Shown here piece after piece: positions 9,056 through 17,205 of a DNA stretch of 64,000 nt. The DNA is from CAXBNB01 sp049115735 (GTDB lineage Bacteria > Bacteroidota > Bacteroidia > Cytophagales > Cyclobacteriaceae): the NCBI GenBank assembly GCA_049115735.1, contig JAGDZP010000044.1:21516-85515 (forward strand), read 5' to 3'. The position numbers and the translations under genes were made by a program. Every line of letters starts with the position of its first letter. The first letter of the stretch is position 1. The notes beneath the pieces were generated by a model. That model had not been told where the DNA came from. It did not search any database and saw only the letters and a program-made list of their open reading frames with translations.

Positions 9056-9928
9056 ATGAGAACGATTATCATCATTATACTGGTTGCTATTTCCAACTGC
9101 GCAATTGCCCAACAAAATGAAATACTTTTTGGCAAGGTCAATAAGATAGCAGGTGGTTTCAAGTTTGCAGAAGGTCCAACTTCATCAAAAGACGGAACTG
9201 TTTATTTCTCAGATATTCCCAATGATATCGTGTATAAATTGGGAAAGAACAATGAATTGACAAAAGTGACAACAGAATCGAATTGGGCGAACGGGCTTTT
9301 TTTCTCTCCCGATAACGAATTAATTGCTTGCGCTATGACGAGTAGACAAGTGGTTAAAATTAGAAAAGACGGTTCACAGGAGCCCATTGCCACGAGATTT
9401 AATGGTAAAAGGTTCACTGGACCCAATGACCTCTGGGTAAATCAAAAAGGACATGTTTTTTTCACGGATCCTGCTTACTACAAGGACAAGAGTCAACGGG
9501 AAATATTTGTCGAAGCAGTGTACGTGGTGATTGACGGAGAGAATAAACAATTGATAAGTGATTTGGTTCGACCAAACGGCTTGGTGGGTTCAATTGATGG
9601 GAAATACCTTTATGTAGTGGAGGACGCTGACAGCCGTACATGGAGGTACAACATCACAGAGAATTCAGAACTGACCAACAAAACGCTTTTTGCCAATGTA
9701 GGCGATGACGGACTCACACTAGATAAGGATGGCCGTGTTTATATCGTAAACAAATACGATAAAACTGTGGACGTATTTACATCAGAGGGTGAATTAATAA
9801 ACAAAGTAGTCATTCCCGAGACTCCAACGAATGTTTGCTTTGGGGGTCCCAATTTCCACCAATTATTTATCACTACACCAAGCTCGCTTTATTCGGTCAC
9901 GACTTCCACGAAAGGTCAGCGACCTTAG
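9056..9928 (+). CDS. SMP-30/gluconolactonase family protein, secreted
   Basis: 290 residues with a signal peptide ending near CAIAQ. The six-bladed SMP-30/LRE propeller is recognisable. F-A-E-G-P supplies the first metal-binding Glu, G-P-N-D-L the Asn, R-P-N-G-L a second conserved Asn, and G-D-D-G-L the catalytic or metal-binding Asp. Members hydrolyse sugar lactones using a divalent metal. Here the substrate could be the lactone made by the quinoprotein dehydrogenase upstream (6700-8850), in the same compartment. It is the last gene of the plus-strand cluster and ends 11 bp from the convergent aldo/keto reductase gene. Confidence 0.85.
   Translation: MRTIIIIILVAISNCAIAQQNEILFGKVNKIAGGFKFAEGPTSSKDGTVYFSDIPNDIVYKLGKNNELTKVTTESNWANGLFFSPDNELIACAMTSRQVVKIRKDGSQEPIATRFNGKRFTGPNDLWVNQKGHVFFTDPAYYKDKSQREIFVEAVYVVIDGENKQLISDLVRPNGLVGSIDGKYLYVVEDADSRTWRYNITENSELTNKTLFANVGDDGLTLDKDGRVYIVNKYDKTVDVFTSEGELINKVVIPETPTNVCFGGPNFHQLFITTPSSLYSVTTSTKGQRP
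9912..9926 (+). terminator. Possible terminator hairpin at end of plus-strand cluster
   Basis: AAGGTC-AGC-GACCTT forms a 6-bp stem with a 3-nt loop over the last codons of the SMP-30 gene. It is followed by AGCTTTT and then a T-rich stretch (TAATTTTTCTT). It sits between convergent genes, as expected for a terminator, but the T-run is not immediately adjacent and the loop is short. Confidence 0.35.
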
Positions 9929-9939
9929 CTTTTACCAGC

Positions 9940-10968
9940 TTAATTTTTCTTAGGTATTGGATCGGATCGATAGTGCTCCTGAGCGAGAAGGCTCTTATCT
10001 AAAAGCCCATCTCGGTATGCAGCCATTTCCTTTTTAGAAAAGGGTTTGAAATCCAGAGTGGAGCCTACATTTTCCTTCATGATCGCTTCGGATGTCATAC
10101 CAGATGCCACGGTACTTACAGGAAGAGTCATGGCATATCGCAATCCATCAAGAGGATTAGTAACACCAGCAAACCAGGGACGCCCGTACCCATTCGTTTT
10201 CATCGCAATCACACCAATGTCTCTCTTCAGTGCCTCAGGCAGAACGTCTCGCTCGAAACTAGATTCTTTATTGTGGTAGTCGACAACATTGATAGGCATC
10301 TGAACTGTATCCCATTCAAATCCTCTTTTGATCATATCCAGATGAACTGCGGGATTGTTGTGCCCAGTAAATCCAATGTATTTAAATACTTTTTGTGACT
10401 TCATCTCCATCGCCCAGTCCAGAAATCCGCCATTATAGATTGTATCGACATCCTGCTCCCATGCGCCCAAGGCATGAAATTGCATCAGGTCAATACTATC
10501 CAATTGATATCTCTTCAAGCTGGTCTCTAATTGTTTTTTTGCATCATCCAGATTTCTGGCCAGAATTTTGGTCATCACCAGAGCCTTCTTACGATAACCA
10601 TCTTTTAGGGCTTTTCCCATCATCTCTTCACTGCGACCGGCATTATAAGACCATGCATTGTCCAAAAAGTTTACACCCATATCCAGCGCCCCACGAACAA
10701 CCTTGATTCCCTCCTCTTCTACTATTTGCTCTGGTACATCTGGTTCTTTCTCCTTCCATGTTGTATGAAGACCTCCTACCGTAATGAGTGACACCATTTC
10801 TCCTGTTCGCCCGAGTCGACGTTTTGGCATTTTTCCATTGGTATCCTGCCCAAAACCGAGAGATGGAGCTGCCAAAGCCAGAGCAGTACCAGCTGCAGCA
10901 GTTATTACAAAATCACGTCTGGTTGAATCAAACTTTTTTGATGTAGAATCTTTCTTTTTGGGACTCAT
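9940..10968 (-). CDS. Tat-exported aldo/keto reductase
   Basis: 342 residues from the ATG at 10966-10968. A longer frame runs to 11022, but that start would place the operator palindrome at 10995-11004 inside the gene. The shorter start gives an exported protein with a twin-arginine signal, T-R-R-D-F-V followed by a hydrophobic A-rich stretch ending near SLGFGQ. The aldo/keto reductase barrel shows the catalytic tetrad in order: Asp in F-L-D-N-A-W, Tyr in W-S-Y-N, Lys in M-T-K-I and His in M-Q-F-H-A-L. Tat export suggests that it folds with a bound nicotinamide cofactor before reaching the periplasm. Its substrate is probably a sugar or sugar aldehyde from this locus (inference). Confidence 0.88.
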   Translation of the reverse strand: MSPKKKDSTSKKFDSTRRDFVITAAAGTALALAAPSLGFGQDTNGKMPKRRLGRTGEMVSLITVGGLHTTWKEKEPDVPEQIVEEEGIKVVRGALDMGVNFLDNAWSYNAGRSEEMMGKALKDGYRKKALVMTKILARNLDDAKKQLETSLKRYQLDSIDLMQFHALGAWEQDVDTIYNGGFLDWAMEMKSQKVFKYIGFTGHNNPAVHLDMIKRGFEWDTVQMPINVVDYHNKESSFERDVLPEALKRDIGVIAMKTNGYGRPWFAGVTNPLDGLRYAMTLPVSTVASGMTSEAIMKENVGSTLDFKPFSKKEMAAYRDGLLDKSLLAQEHYRSDPIPKKN

Positions 10969-10994
10969 TTGAAATTGCTTAAAATGTTTTACAG

Positions 10995-11004
10995 AACACG
11001 TGTT
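10995..11004. promoter_or_regulatory. LacI-type operator candidate, core dyad
   Basis: AACACGTGTT is a perfect 10-bp dyad 26 bp upstream of the reductase start (10968) on its transcribed strand. It shares the ACACGTGT core with the copies at 639, 22405, 25600, 46519, 46550 and 47872. The outer arms of the long form are not kept. Confidence 0.6.
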
Positions 11005-11057
11005 AAATATACTTAAGAGCAATTTTAGTTCAAAGAGATTTATATGATAAAAGAAGT

Positions 11058-13223
11058 TTAGTCTTTCTTAAATTTGAATACTAATCGCTCATTATTTCCA
11101 CCAACAAGCCTTATCAAATAAATCCCTTGATTCAAGTTACTTAGATCAAGTTCATTGGATTTTGATTCAAAAATTTTATTGCCACTCAATCCATAGACGG
11201 TAGCACTCATAAACTTGTCCCACTTGATAAATAGAAAATCTTTGGTGGGATTAGGATAAATGACCATTTCTGAGTCCTCCCTGTCAAAGCCTAAAACGTT
11301 ATCATCTTCATCAATAATGTCGATCTCAAAAGTTTTAGAAAAAGTCAGGCCACTTTTGTCCCTGGTGGTGATTTCTACACTGTACGCTGAAAATAATTCA
11401 TAATCAAAAGTCACTTTAGAAGAAAGTACATTTCCAACAACCTCAAAACGACTTGAGCCCTTGCTCACGTAGTAAGTAAAAGATTCGTTTGCGTCTTCGT
11501 CGCTCGAAGAGAGAGTGCCTATAACGGTTCCGATATCACTGTTTTCAGTGATACTACTGGAGGACAACATGATGTTGGTTGGAGCCTCGTTCTTATCATT
11601 TAAATTTACAGTGATTGTTGCTCTATCATTCAACTCACAGTCGCTGACCTGCACTTCCAAACTGAAAGAGGGGTTGGTTTCAAAATTGAGATGCTGAGTA
11701 TCCACAATTTCCAGTTGCCTGGTTGTTCCGTTGACTTGAAAGCTTCCCAGGTCATTCCCGGAAATAATTGAAAATGAAAGCGGGTTTCCATCAGGATCTC
11801 GGCCGTTAACAAGACCCAAAGCACCAAGCTCAGAAATGTTTTCATCTATTCTGAATGTAGTTCCGATAATTGTTGGAGCACTGTTATTTGAAGCATCACA
11901 ATCAACCAGACGGCTATAATTTCTATCTCGAACCTCTTCCAGAATGGCTGTCAATTCTATCATTTTGTCTGGGTTAGTATTGGCCAGATCAGTAGTTTCA
12001 TTGGGATCTTTTGTCAAGTTATAAAGCTGTTCATGAGCTTCCTGTTGTTGTCTGTTATCATTTAAAAAATCATAGGGTGCCGGTTCTCTAACAATGCCAT
12101 CAATATATTTCCATCTATCATCAACAATGGCATTAATCCCTTCATAGCTCGTCAAAATCATATTTTTTCTGTCAGGTTGATTGGCATCATCAAACCAGGC
12201 TTTGTAGAAAGTGTGACTGTCACCCGCTTCTTCGGCTGGCGTTCCCATTTCAATGTTTAACATTTCCATAAGTGAGGCATATACATCAACAATGTTTATG
12301 ATTTTGTCAGATGTTGTTCCAGCTGGAACCTGACTCGGCCATTTAACGATAAAGGGTACTCTGAAGCCGGCATCAAAAATGGTGAGTTTTGTACCGCGAT
12401 AATCGCCGTTGACCTTTAAATCTCCCGACCCATTGCTTCTAGCCGAACCTGCTGCTGCCCCATTATCTGAGGTAAATATGATTAGGGTATTCTCGCTGAA
12501 TCCATTTCTATCCAGAGCATCTAATATGTTTTGAACAGAACCGTCCAATTCATTAATAAAGTCACCATACGCCCCTGCCCCACTGCTTCCTTGATATTCA
12601 ACACCGGGAATAATCGGCGTATGCACAGCAATAGGAACGAAGTATAGAAAGAATGGCGTATCGCTTGATTGCGAATCGATCCAATCGCTCGTATTTTTAT
12701 CTGTAAATTCTGCCGTCCTGGTCTCATTATCGTCAGTGATTCCGGTTTGGTAATCATAACTATGATCAAAGCCGACAAGTTCTGGACCGCCAACTCTTCC
12801 TGAACTGTTATAACCTAAATGCCATTTTCCAATACAGGCCGTAATATATCCTTCATTTTTAAGACGGGCTGCCAAATTATTATTTGGTGAAACAACATTT
12901 GGATCGCCTCCGCGAATTATCCCCCATTCTCTGACATCCCGCCAATAATATCGCCCGGTGAGTATGGCATATCGAGAAGGAGAGCATAGGGATGATGGGG
13001 TATATGCGTTCATAAATTTTCGTCCTTCTGTAGCCAATCCATCTATAGCCGGTGTTTGAACAAGGCTTTCAGGTGCGCCATAAGCACCTACCGATCCAAT
13101 CCCTAGGTCATCTGCGTATATAATGACAATATTTGGTTTGTTCTGGGCATAGACCGAAAGTCCGGTCAGAAAAACTGATACACAGGCAAAACAATGTAAA
13201 AATAGCTTTCTAAAAATTCTCAT
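11058..13223 (-). CDS. T9SS-secreted sulfatase with cadherin-like modules
   Basis: 721 residues with a signal peptide ending near LSVYAQ. Sulfatase domain (about 28-440): metal-binding A-D-D-L-G and C-S-P-S-R with Cys80 as formylglycine precursor, then F-T-S-D-N-G for the later metal site. Two cadherin-like beta modules follow (about 450-640, with repeats such as DPDGNPLSFSI and D-E-D-A-N-E-S-F). A type A T9SS sorting domain closes the protein (Y-P-N-P-T-K-D-F near 655, ending in L-V-F-K-F-K-K-D). It should therefore be exported to the cell surface or medium, unlike the two plus-strand sulfatases. Its ATG shares one base with the TAA of the upstream remnant ORF (TAATG at 13221-13225), implying translational coupling. 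The arylsulfatase-like specificity is not readable. Confidence 0.93.
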   Translation of the reverse strand: MRIFRKLFLHCFACVSVFLTGLSVYAQNKPNIVIIYADDLGIGSVGAYGAPESLVQTPAIDGLATEGRKFMNAYTPSSLCSPSRYAILTGRYYWRDVREWGIIRGGDPNVVSPNNNLAARLKNEGYITACIGKWHLGYNSSGRVGGPELVGFDHSYDYQTGITDDNETRTAEFTDKNTSDWIDSQSSDTPFFLYFVPIAVHTPIIPGVEYQGSSGAGAYGDFINELDGSVQNILDALDRNGFSENTLIIFTSDNGAAAGSARSNGSGDLKVNGDYRGTKLTIFDAGFRVPFIVKWPSQVPAGTTSDKIINIVDVYASLMEMLNIEMGTPAEEAGDSHTFYKAWFDDANQPDRKNMILTSYEGINAIVDDRWKYIDGIVREPAPYDFLNDNRQQQEAHEQLYNLTKDPNETTDLANTNPDKMIELTAILEEVRDRNYSRLVDCDASNNSAPTIIGTTFRIDENISELGALGLVNGRDPDGNPLSFSIISGNDLGSFQVNGTTRQLEIVDTQHLNFETNPSFSLEVQVSDCELNDRATITVNLNDKNEAPTNIMLSSSSITENSDIGTVIGTLSSSDEDANESFTYYVSKGSSRFEVVGNVLSSKVTFDYELFSAYSVEITTRDKSGLTFSKTFEIDIIDEDDNVLGFDREDSEMVIYPNPTKDFLFIKWDKFMSATVYGLSGNKIFESKSNELDLSNLNQGIYLIRLVGGNNERLVFKFKKD

Positions 13224-13519
13224 TATATCGCATGTACATATCCATCAGAAGACATAATATAGGCTTTCTCTTTGTATAATGCCGTGCAGGATTCTTCAAC
13301 CTTATTTCCCATCTGGTACTTAAAAATTTCATTCGTGGTGCCATCTCCATTGCGGATTGCACGCAGTTGGAAAGTTTCGCGATTCGTTGGCTTTGACTTA
13401 ATATCCAAACGGATTTGATCCAATTCCAGGCTTCCACTTGGGTTTGCAATTGTTTGAGACCAAACAGTTCTGAGGGAAAGTAATAGAGTCAATATTGTGA
13501 CTTGGATCTTAATTTTCAT
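13223..13519 (-). pseudogene. Internally deleted propeller-gene remnant (N- and C-terminus fused in frame)
   Basis: 98 residues. The first 54 look like the start of the propeller family: a signal peptide ending VWSQ, then N-P-S-G-S-L-E-L-D-Q-I-R-L with P-T-N-R-E-T-F-Q-L-R, matching P-S-G-D-R-E-I-D-R-L-R and P-T-T-W-D-N-Y-D-L-R in the copy at 14421. Directly afterwards comes the extreme C-terminus of the same family (N-G-D-G-T-T-N, V-E-E-S-C, S-S-D-G-Y-V-H-A-I), matching N-N-D-G-T-T-N and E-E-S-V-P in that copy. All propeller blades between are missing, about 800 residues, yet the fused frame is intact. It lies 1 bp after the esterase gene and its stop overlaps the sulfatase start. It is either a frozen deletion product or a retained leader-type mini protein. 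Confidence 0.75.
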
Positions 13520-13520
13520 A

Positions 13521-14411
13521 TCAATTCTTTAAGTGCTTATCAAGAAACTTAACCATGAAGTCCATGGCCAGTTCATACCACTGTGGATTTGTCAAAAATA
13601 CGTGAGGAGCACCGTCTATGACCAGTAAATCATGGTCAATCCCTAGTTTGGTCATTTTACTTCTGTAGCTGCTCCCCCTTGTGCTCTCATTGTCTTTTGA
13701 ACCGCAGATAAATGCCACTGGTGGATCATTTTTATCCAAATGTACCAATGGAGAGGCCAATCTGTAAGTTTCAGGGTTTTCGCTCAAGCTACCACTCAAG
13801 AACACGCGATAGAAATACTGTTCCTCCGAAGCTGACACTTTTCTGATCCGATCAGTTTCCAGGTCTGACTGAGCAGCCATTGGAATAGCTACACGCACCA
13901 TCGCATCTCCCTCTAAGTCGTCCAATTTGGGCCATGCTCCTTCGCTGTTACCAGAAGATGCCACCAAAGTTGCCAGATGACCACCGGCGGAAAATCCGGC
14001 TACTCCAATTCGGTCAGGATCAATTTGATATGTCTCCGCATTCTTCTTCAGCCACCTGATAGCAGCCTGTATGTCCTGTATCTGGGCTGGAAAAGGGGCC
14101 TCCCCCGCCAGACGATAAGATACTGAAGCAGCGATGTAATCCCTTTCTGCCAATCCCCGACAGGCTCGATGAAAATTTCTACGATTGCCTTTGATCCAGG
14201 CACCACCATGCAATCCAACTATACAAGGCGTTTTGTTATCTAGGTTCTTGGGAATAAATAAATCCAGTTTCAATTCCCGATCACCCAACTTCAAATAAGT
14301 GACATTAAATACCTCTTTTACTTCAAATCTCTTATTCGATTGGGAAACTGCTCCTCCTATGAACAATAAGGACAATGATAATACCATCAAAAGTGATTTG
14401 ATTGTTGACAT
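13521..14411 (-). CDS. Secreted alpha/beta-hydrolase esterase
   Basis: 296 residues with a signal peptide ending near GAVSQ. Motifs of the BD-FAE/carboxylesterase branch are clear. The oxyanion motif is H-G-G-A-W. The nucleophile elbow is G-F-S-A-G-G, the acid lies in C-G-S-K-D-N, and the His is in A-P-H-V-F-L near the C-terminus. Such enzymes in polysaccharide loci remove acetyl or other acyl groups from sugars. Here it sits 9 bp after the propeller gene at 14421-17141 and directly before the remnant/sulfatase pair, so it belongs to the same operon. The released acid could feed the CoA-transferase and acyl-CoA dehydrogenase encoded elsewhere in the locus (inference). Confidence 0.88.
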   Translation of the reverse strand: MSTIKSLLMVLSLSLLFIGGAVSQSNKRFEVKEVFNVTYLKLGDRELKLDLFIPKNLDNKTPCIVGLHGGAWIKGNRRNFHRACRGLAERDYIAASVSYRLAGEAPFPAQIQDIQAAIRWLKKNAETYQIDPDRIGVAGFSAGGHLATLVASSGNSEGAWPKLDDLEGDAMVRVAIPMAAQSDLETDRIRKVSASEEQYFYRVFLSGSLSENPETYRLASPLVHLDKNDPPVAFICGSKDNESTRGSSYRSKMTKLGIDHDLLVIDGAPHVFLTNPQWYELAMDFMVKFLDKHLKN

Positions 14412-14420
14412 TTCTGAGTT

Positions 14421-17141
14421 TTATTCAATCGCTGTTAGATATCCCCCCGAATTGAGGATGAAGATTTTACCATTGTATATTGCCGGCACTGACTCTTCAG
14501 TCTTGTTGGCCATGTGTACCCTCCAAAGCATATTGGTAGTGCCATCATTATTTCCCTTTTGATCCACACAATACAGATAAGGAGCCACCGTCGAGGCGAA
14601 ATAAACCCGGTCATTTGCACCAATGACAGGTCCGGTCAATCCTCCACCTCCATTAAATGTCCAGTTCAAATTGCCTGTTGTGGAGTCCACAGAAAACACC
14701 TCTGCGCCAATCGGAATGCCTCCAAGTCCTCTCCCATTCAGGCAAGAGAGAAACACTGTTCCATTGTGATAACCGGGTGTCACGTTGTACATTTTGCCCT
14801 TAAGCGCAGGTGTCCACAGCACTTCTTTCGTTTCCGGATCCAGACACCTGAAAGTCCCTCCTCCAACAGGAAGGAAGATTTTCCCTTCTCCACTAATGGC
14901 CGACCCTGAATCCGATCCGCCACTAAGCTGATACTTCCAGATGTTTTCGCCGGTCTTCTTGTCAAACTTGTATAGAAAATGATCCCAACTACCAAAGAAC
15001 ACATGGTCACCAATAATCAAAGGCTCGCTACAGGTCGATCGTTCAGTCCGATACCTCCAGACAATTGTTCCGGTTTCAGCGTTGAGACAATTGACATATC
15101 CATCGACACCCGGGAGATAGATCATTCCATCACTATAATTCGCAGAACCCCAGACCCAACCAACCAGCTGTTTCCAGATCAGTTTGCCTGTGTTTACATT
15201 GACACAGTAGTAGTATTCCTCGCCTCCCTGGGATCCGAAGTATACCTTGTCATTAGCAATGACTGGCGCACCGCAAATAGACCCGCCCACTTCAAACTTC
15301 CATACCTCTTTACCTGAATCAGCATCTACGGCGTACAAAAAGCCATTGGGTGATCCGATAAAAACTTTCCCCTGAGCAGCTGTCGGTTTCGATTCATAAT
15401 ACGCACCACCCGCCACCTGATCAGTCAAAACGCGATAATCATCGATCATAAAACTTTTGATAACAGAATGCTTCCAGAGTTCTTTTCCTTTTTTGGTATC
15501 CAGACAGTAAGCATAGAGATCCGTATTGGTCAGAAGAAGTCTGTCATTTGAAAGCACCAAATCACTCAAAATGTAATGATCTCCGACTTGTTTCTTCCAG
15601 ACCTCCTTTAGCCCGGAATGATGGTCAAGCTTTGAAACTTCTCCATTGATTGAAACTACATATACGAAGGACTCATCCGCCACCGGACGTGATCTGACCC
15701 AATCTGAGGTCTTGTACTCAGCAAGAAGTTTTCCTGTTTTTTTGTCAAGGCTCAATAGCTTCTTAGTTGCCGAACCTATGAAAACCTTATCCCCAACTAC
15801 ATATGAAGTTGAGAAATGGCGAAAAGCATTCGGTTCAGGATCTGAGACCTTGTATTGCCATTTAATCTCTCCTGAAACTTTATCAAGACAGTAGACTGAA
15901 CCTGCATTTGTTCCTACATAAACATTGTCATTATCTACTTCTACTTTTCGATTGACGGCACCATCCAACCTTAGTTCCCATGAAATTCTTTGGGCGGATG
16001 AAGGCCGGTATATTCCCTCAGCTTTCAGGCAGAAGATATCCCCTTGCTGATTCCCAACATATATGCGATTGTCCTCAAGCAATGGGTCAGAGAAAGTCGG
16101 TCCGATGTTGAAATCCCAATAACGTTTTCCAGTCTTTGTGTCTTTGCAGATGATTCGAGTAAAGGGCGAACATAGAGGAGGTCTCTCTTCAATATCATGT
16201 ATGGTGTAAGGAAATACCGTGTACTTTTCGTTAGCATCAAGCGGTGCGTAACCCATCTTGTAGTCCACATGACCTGACTCTATTTCCTTGTCTATCTCGC
16301 CTGTTTTTCTATTAATAAAAGTAATGTCTTTGGCAATGCCTTTATTACCACGACTGCCGATTTCGCGAAGTAGAATATGGTCTTCCAACAGTACTGGTGA
16401 TGACACCATGGCAGGTGTACTAAATAGCTGATCTCCTCTAATGATCGGAACATGAGTTGATAAATCTTTTACCTTTCCTGTTTCCAAATCCAACTTCCAC
16501 ATGATGTTTCTCATCCCCGGAGAGGCTAAATAAACATCATTCTCAACAACAAGTGGCTTAGACTCCCATCTCAGTCCCACCGGAAATTCCCAGGCCATCT
16601 CACCTTTAACGGGTCCGTCAGCTCCTGAAAATCCAGTTCTCTGCGGATTTGCCTTGTAATTTGACCAGTCAATATCTTGCTTTCTTGGAGGTGTTGGGTT
16701 TTCAGTGTTAACCACTTCATAAGGATAATCAACAGATTTAGGATCATCCTTCAGCCCTTTTTGAAGTCGATTTAATTCCGTATACCCATTTTTAACAACA
16801 ATCTTAAATTGGTCTAGCTCCGTCTCTGAATAAACCTGTGCCTCTAAACCCTGAAACACGGGGTTCCACTTGGAGTACTTGTTAAGATGCTGATCAATGG
16901 CATAATAATCTTCCCCCAGCCAAACACCTTGTTGTTGAAGGGATACGGCCCATAATTTCATCATTAGAAGACGCAGATCGTAGTTATCCCAGGTTGTTGG
17001 TGATTCGAACACTTCTTTGCGCAAACGGTCAATCTCACGATCTCCACTAGGATATTTTGATACATCATATCCCATCTGGGCAAAAGCAAATGAAACAGTC
17101 AGAACAAAAATAACCATCGTTAAAAAAATAGTTTTAGACAT
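14421..17141 (-). CDS. Secreted PQQ-like beta-propeller protein, copy 2
   Basis: 906 residues from the ATG at 17139-17141, which has AAGG a few bases upstream and gives a clean signal peptide ending SFAFAQ. A start 30 bases upstream is possible. The helical N-terminal region (YPSGDREIDRLRKEVFESP) matches copy 1 at 725-3481. The blades carry L-D-x-x-T-G-x-x-x-W motifs (for example LDKKTGKLL, FDKKTGENIW, LNAETGTIVW). The shared S-D-W-V-R-S-R-P lies at about 479, and the protein ends E-E-S-V-P-A-I-Y-N-G-K. No Cys-Cys pair or heme motif is seen, so it is propeller-like but not a proven quinoprotein. It lies between copy 3 and the esterase in a minus-strand operon. Confidence 0.85.
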   Translation of the reverse strand: MSKTIFLTMVIFVLTVSFAFAQMGYDVSKYPSGDREIDRLRKEVFESPTTWDNYDLRLLMMKLWAVSLQQQGVWLGEDYYAIDQHLNKYSKWNPVFQGLEAQVYSETELDQFKIVVKNGYTELNRLQKGLKDDPKSVDYPYEVVNTENPTPPRKQDIDWSNYKANPQRTGFSGADGPVKGEMAWEFPVGLRWESKPLVVENDVYLASPGMRNIMWKLDLETGKVKDLSTHVPIIRGDQLFSTPAMVSSPVLLEDHILLREIGSRGNKGIAKDITFINRKTGEIDKEIESGHVDYKMGYAPLDANEKYTVFPYTIHDIEERPPLCSPFTRIICKDTKTGKRYWDFNIGPTFSDPLLEDNRIYVGNQQGDIFCLKAEGIYRPSSAQRISWELRLDGAVNRKVEVDNDNVYVGTNAGSVYCLDKVSGEIKWQYKVSDPEPNAFRHFSTSYVVGDKVFIGSATKKLLSLDKKTGKLLAEYKTSDWVRSRPVADESFVYVVSINGEVSKLDHHSGLKEVWKKQVGDHYILSDLVLSNDRLLLTNTDLYAYCLDTKKGKELWKHSVIKSFMIDDYRVLTDQVAGGAYYESKPTAAQGKVFIGSPNGFLYAVDADSGKEVWKFEVGGSICGAPVIANDKVYFGSQGGEEYYYCVNVNTGKLIWKQLVGWVWGSANYSDGMIYLPGVDGYVNCLNAETGTIVWRYRTERSTCSEPLIIGDHVFFGSWDHFLYKFDKKTGENIWKYQLSGGSDSGSAISGEGKIFLPVGGGTFRCLDPETKEVLWTPALKGKMYNVTPGYHNGTVFLSCLNGRGLGGIPIGAEVFSVDSTTGNLNWTFNGGGGLTGPVIGANDRVYFASTVAPYLYCVDQKGNNDGTTNMLWRVHMANKTEESVPAIYNGKIFILNSGGYLTAIE

Positions 17142-17205
17142 AACCTTATCTTGTTCAATTTTTATTAACAATAAGTAGAGGTATCACATTAGCCCTTTTC
17201 TGATT

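Noticed and set aside
10969..11022. Longer start for the aldo/keto reductase at 11022
   Set aside because: It would place the operator dyad inside the gene and put 18 residues before the twin-arginine signal.
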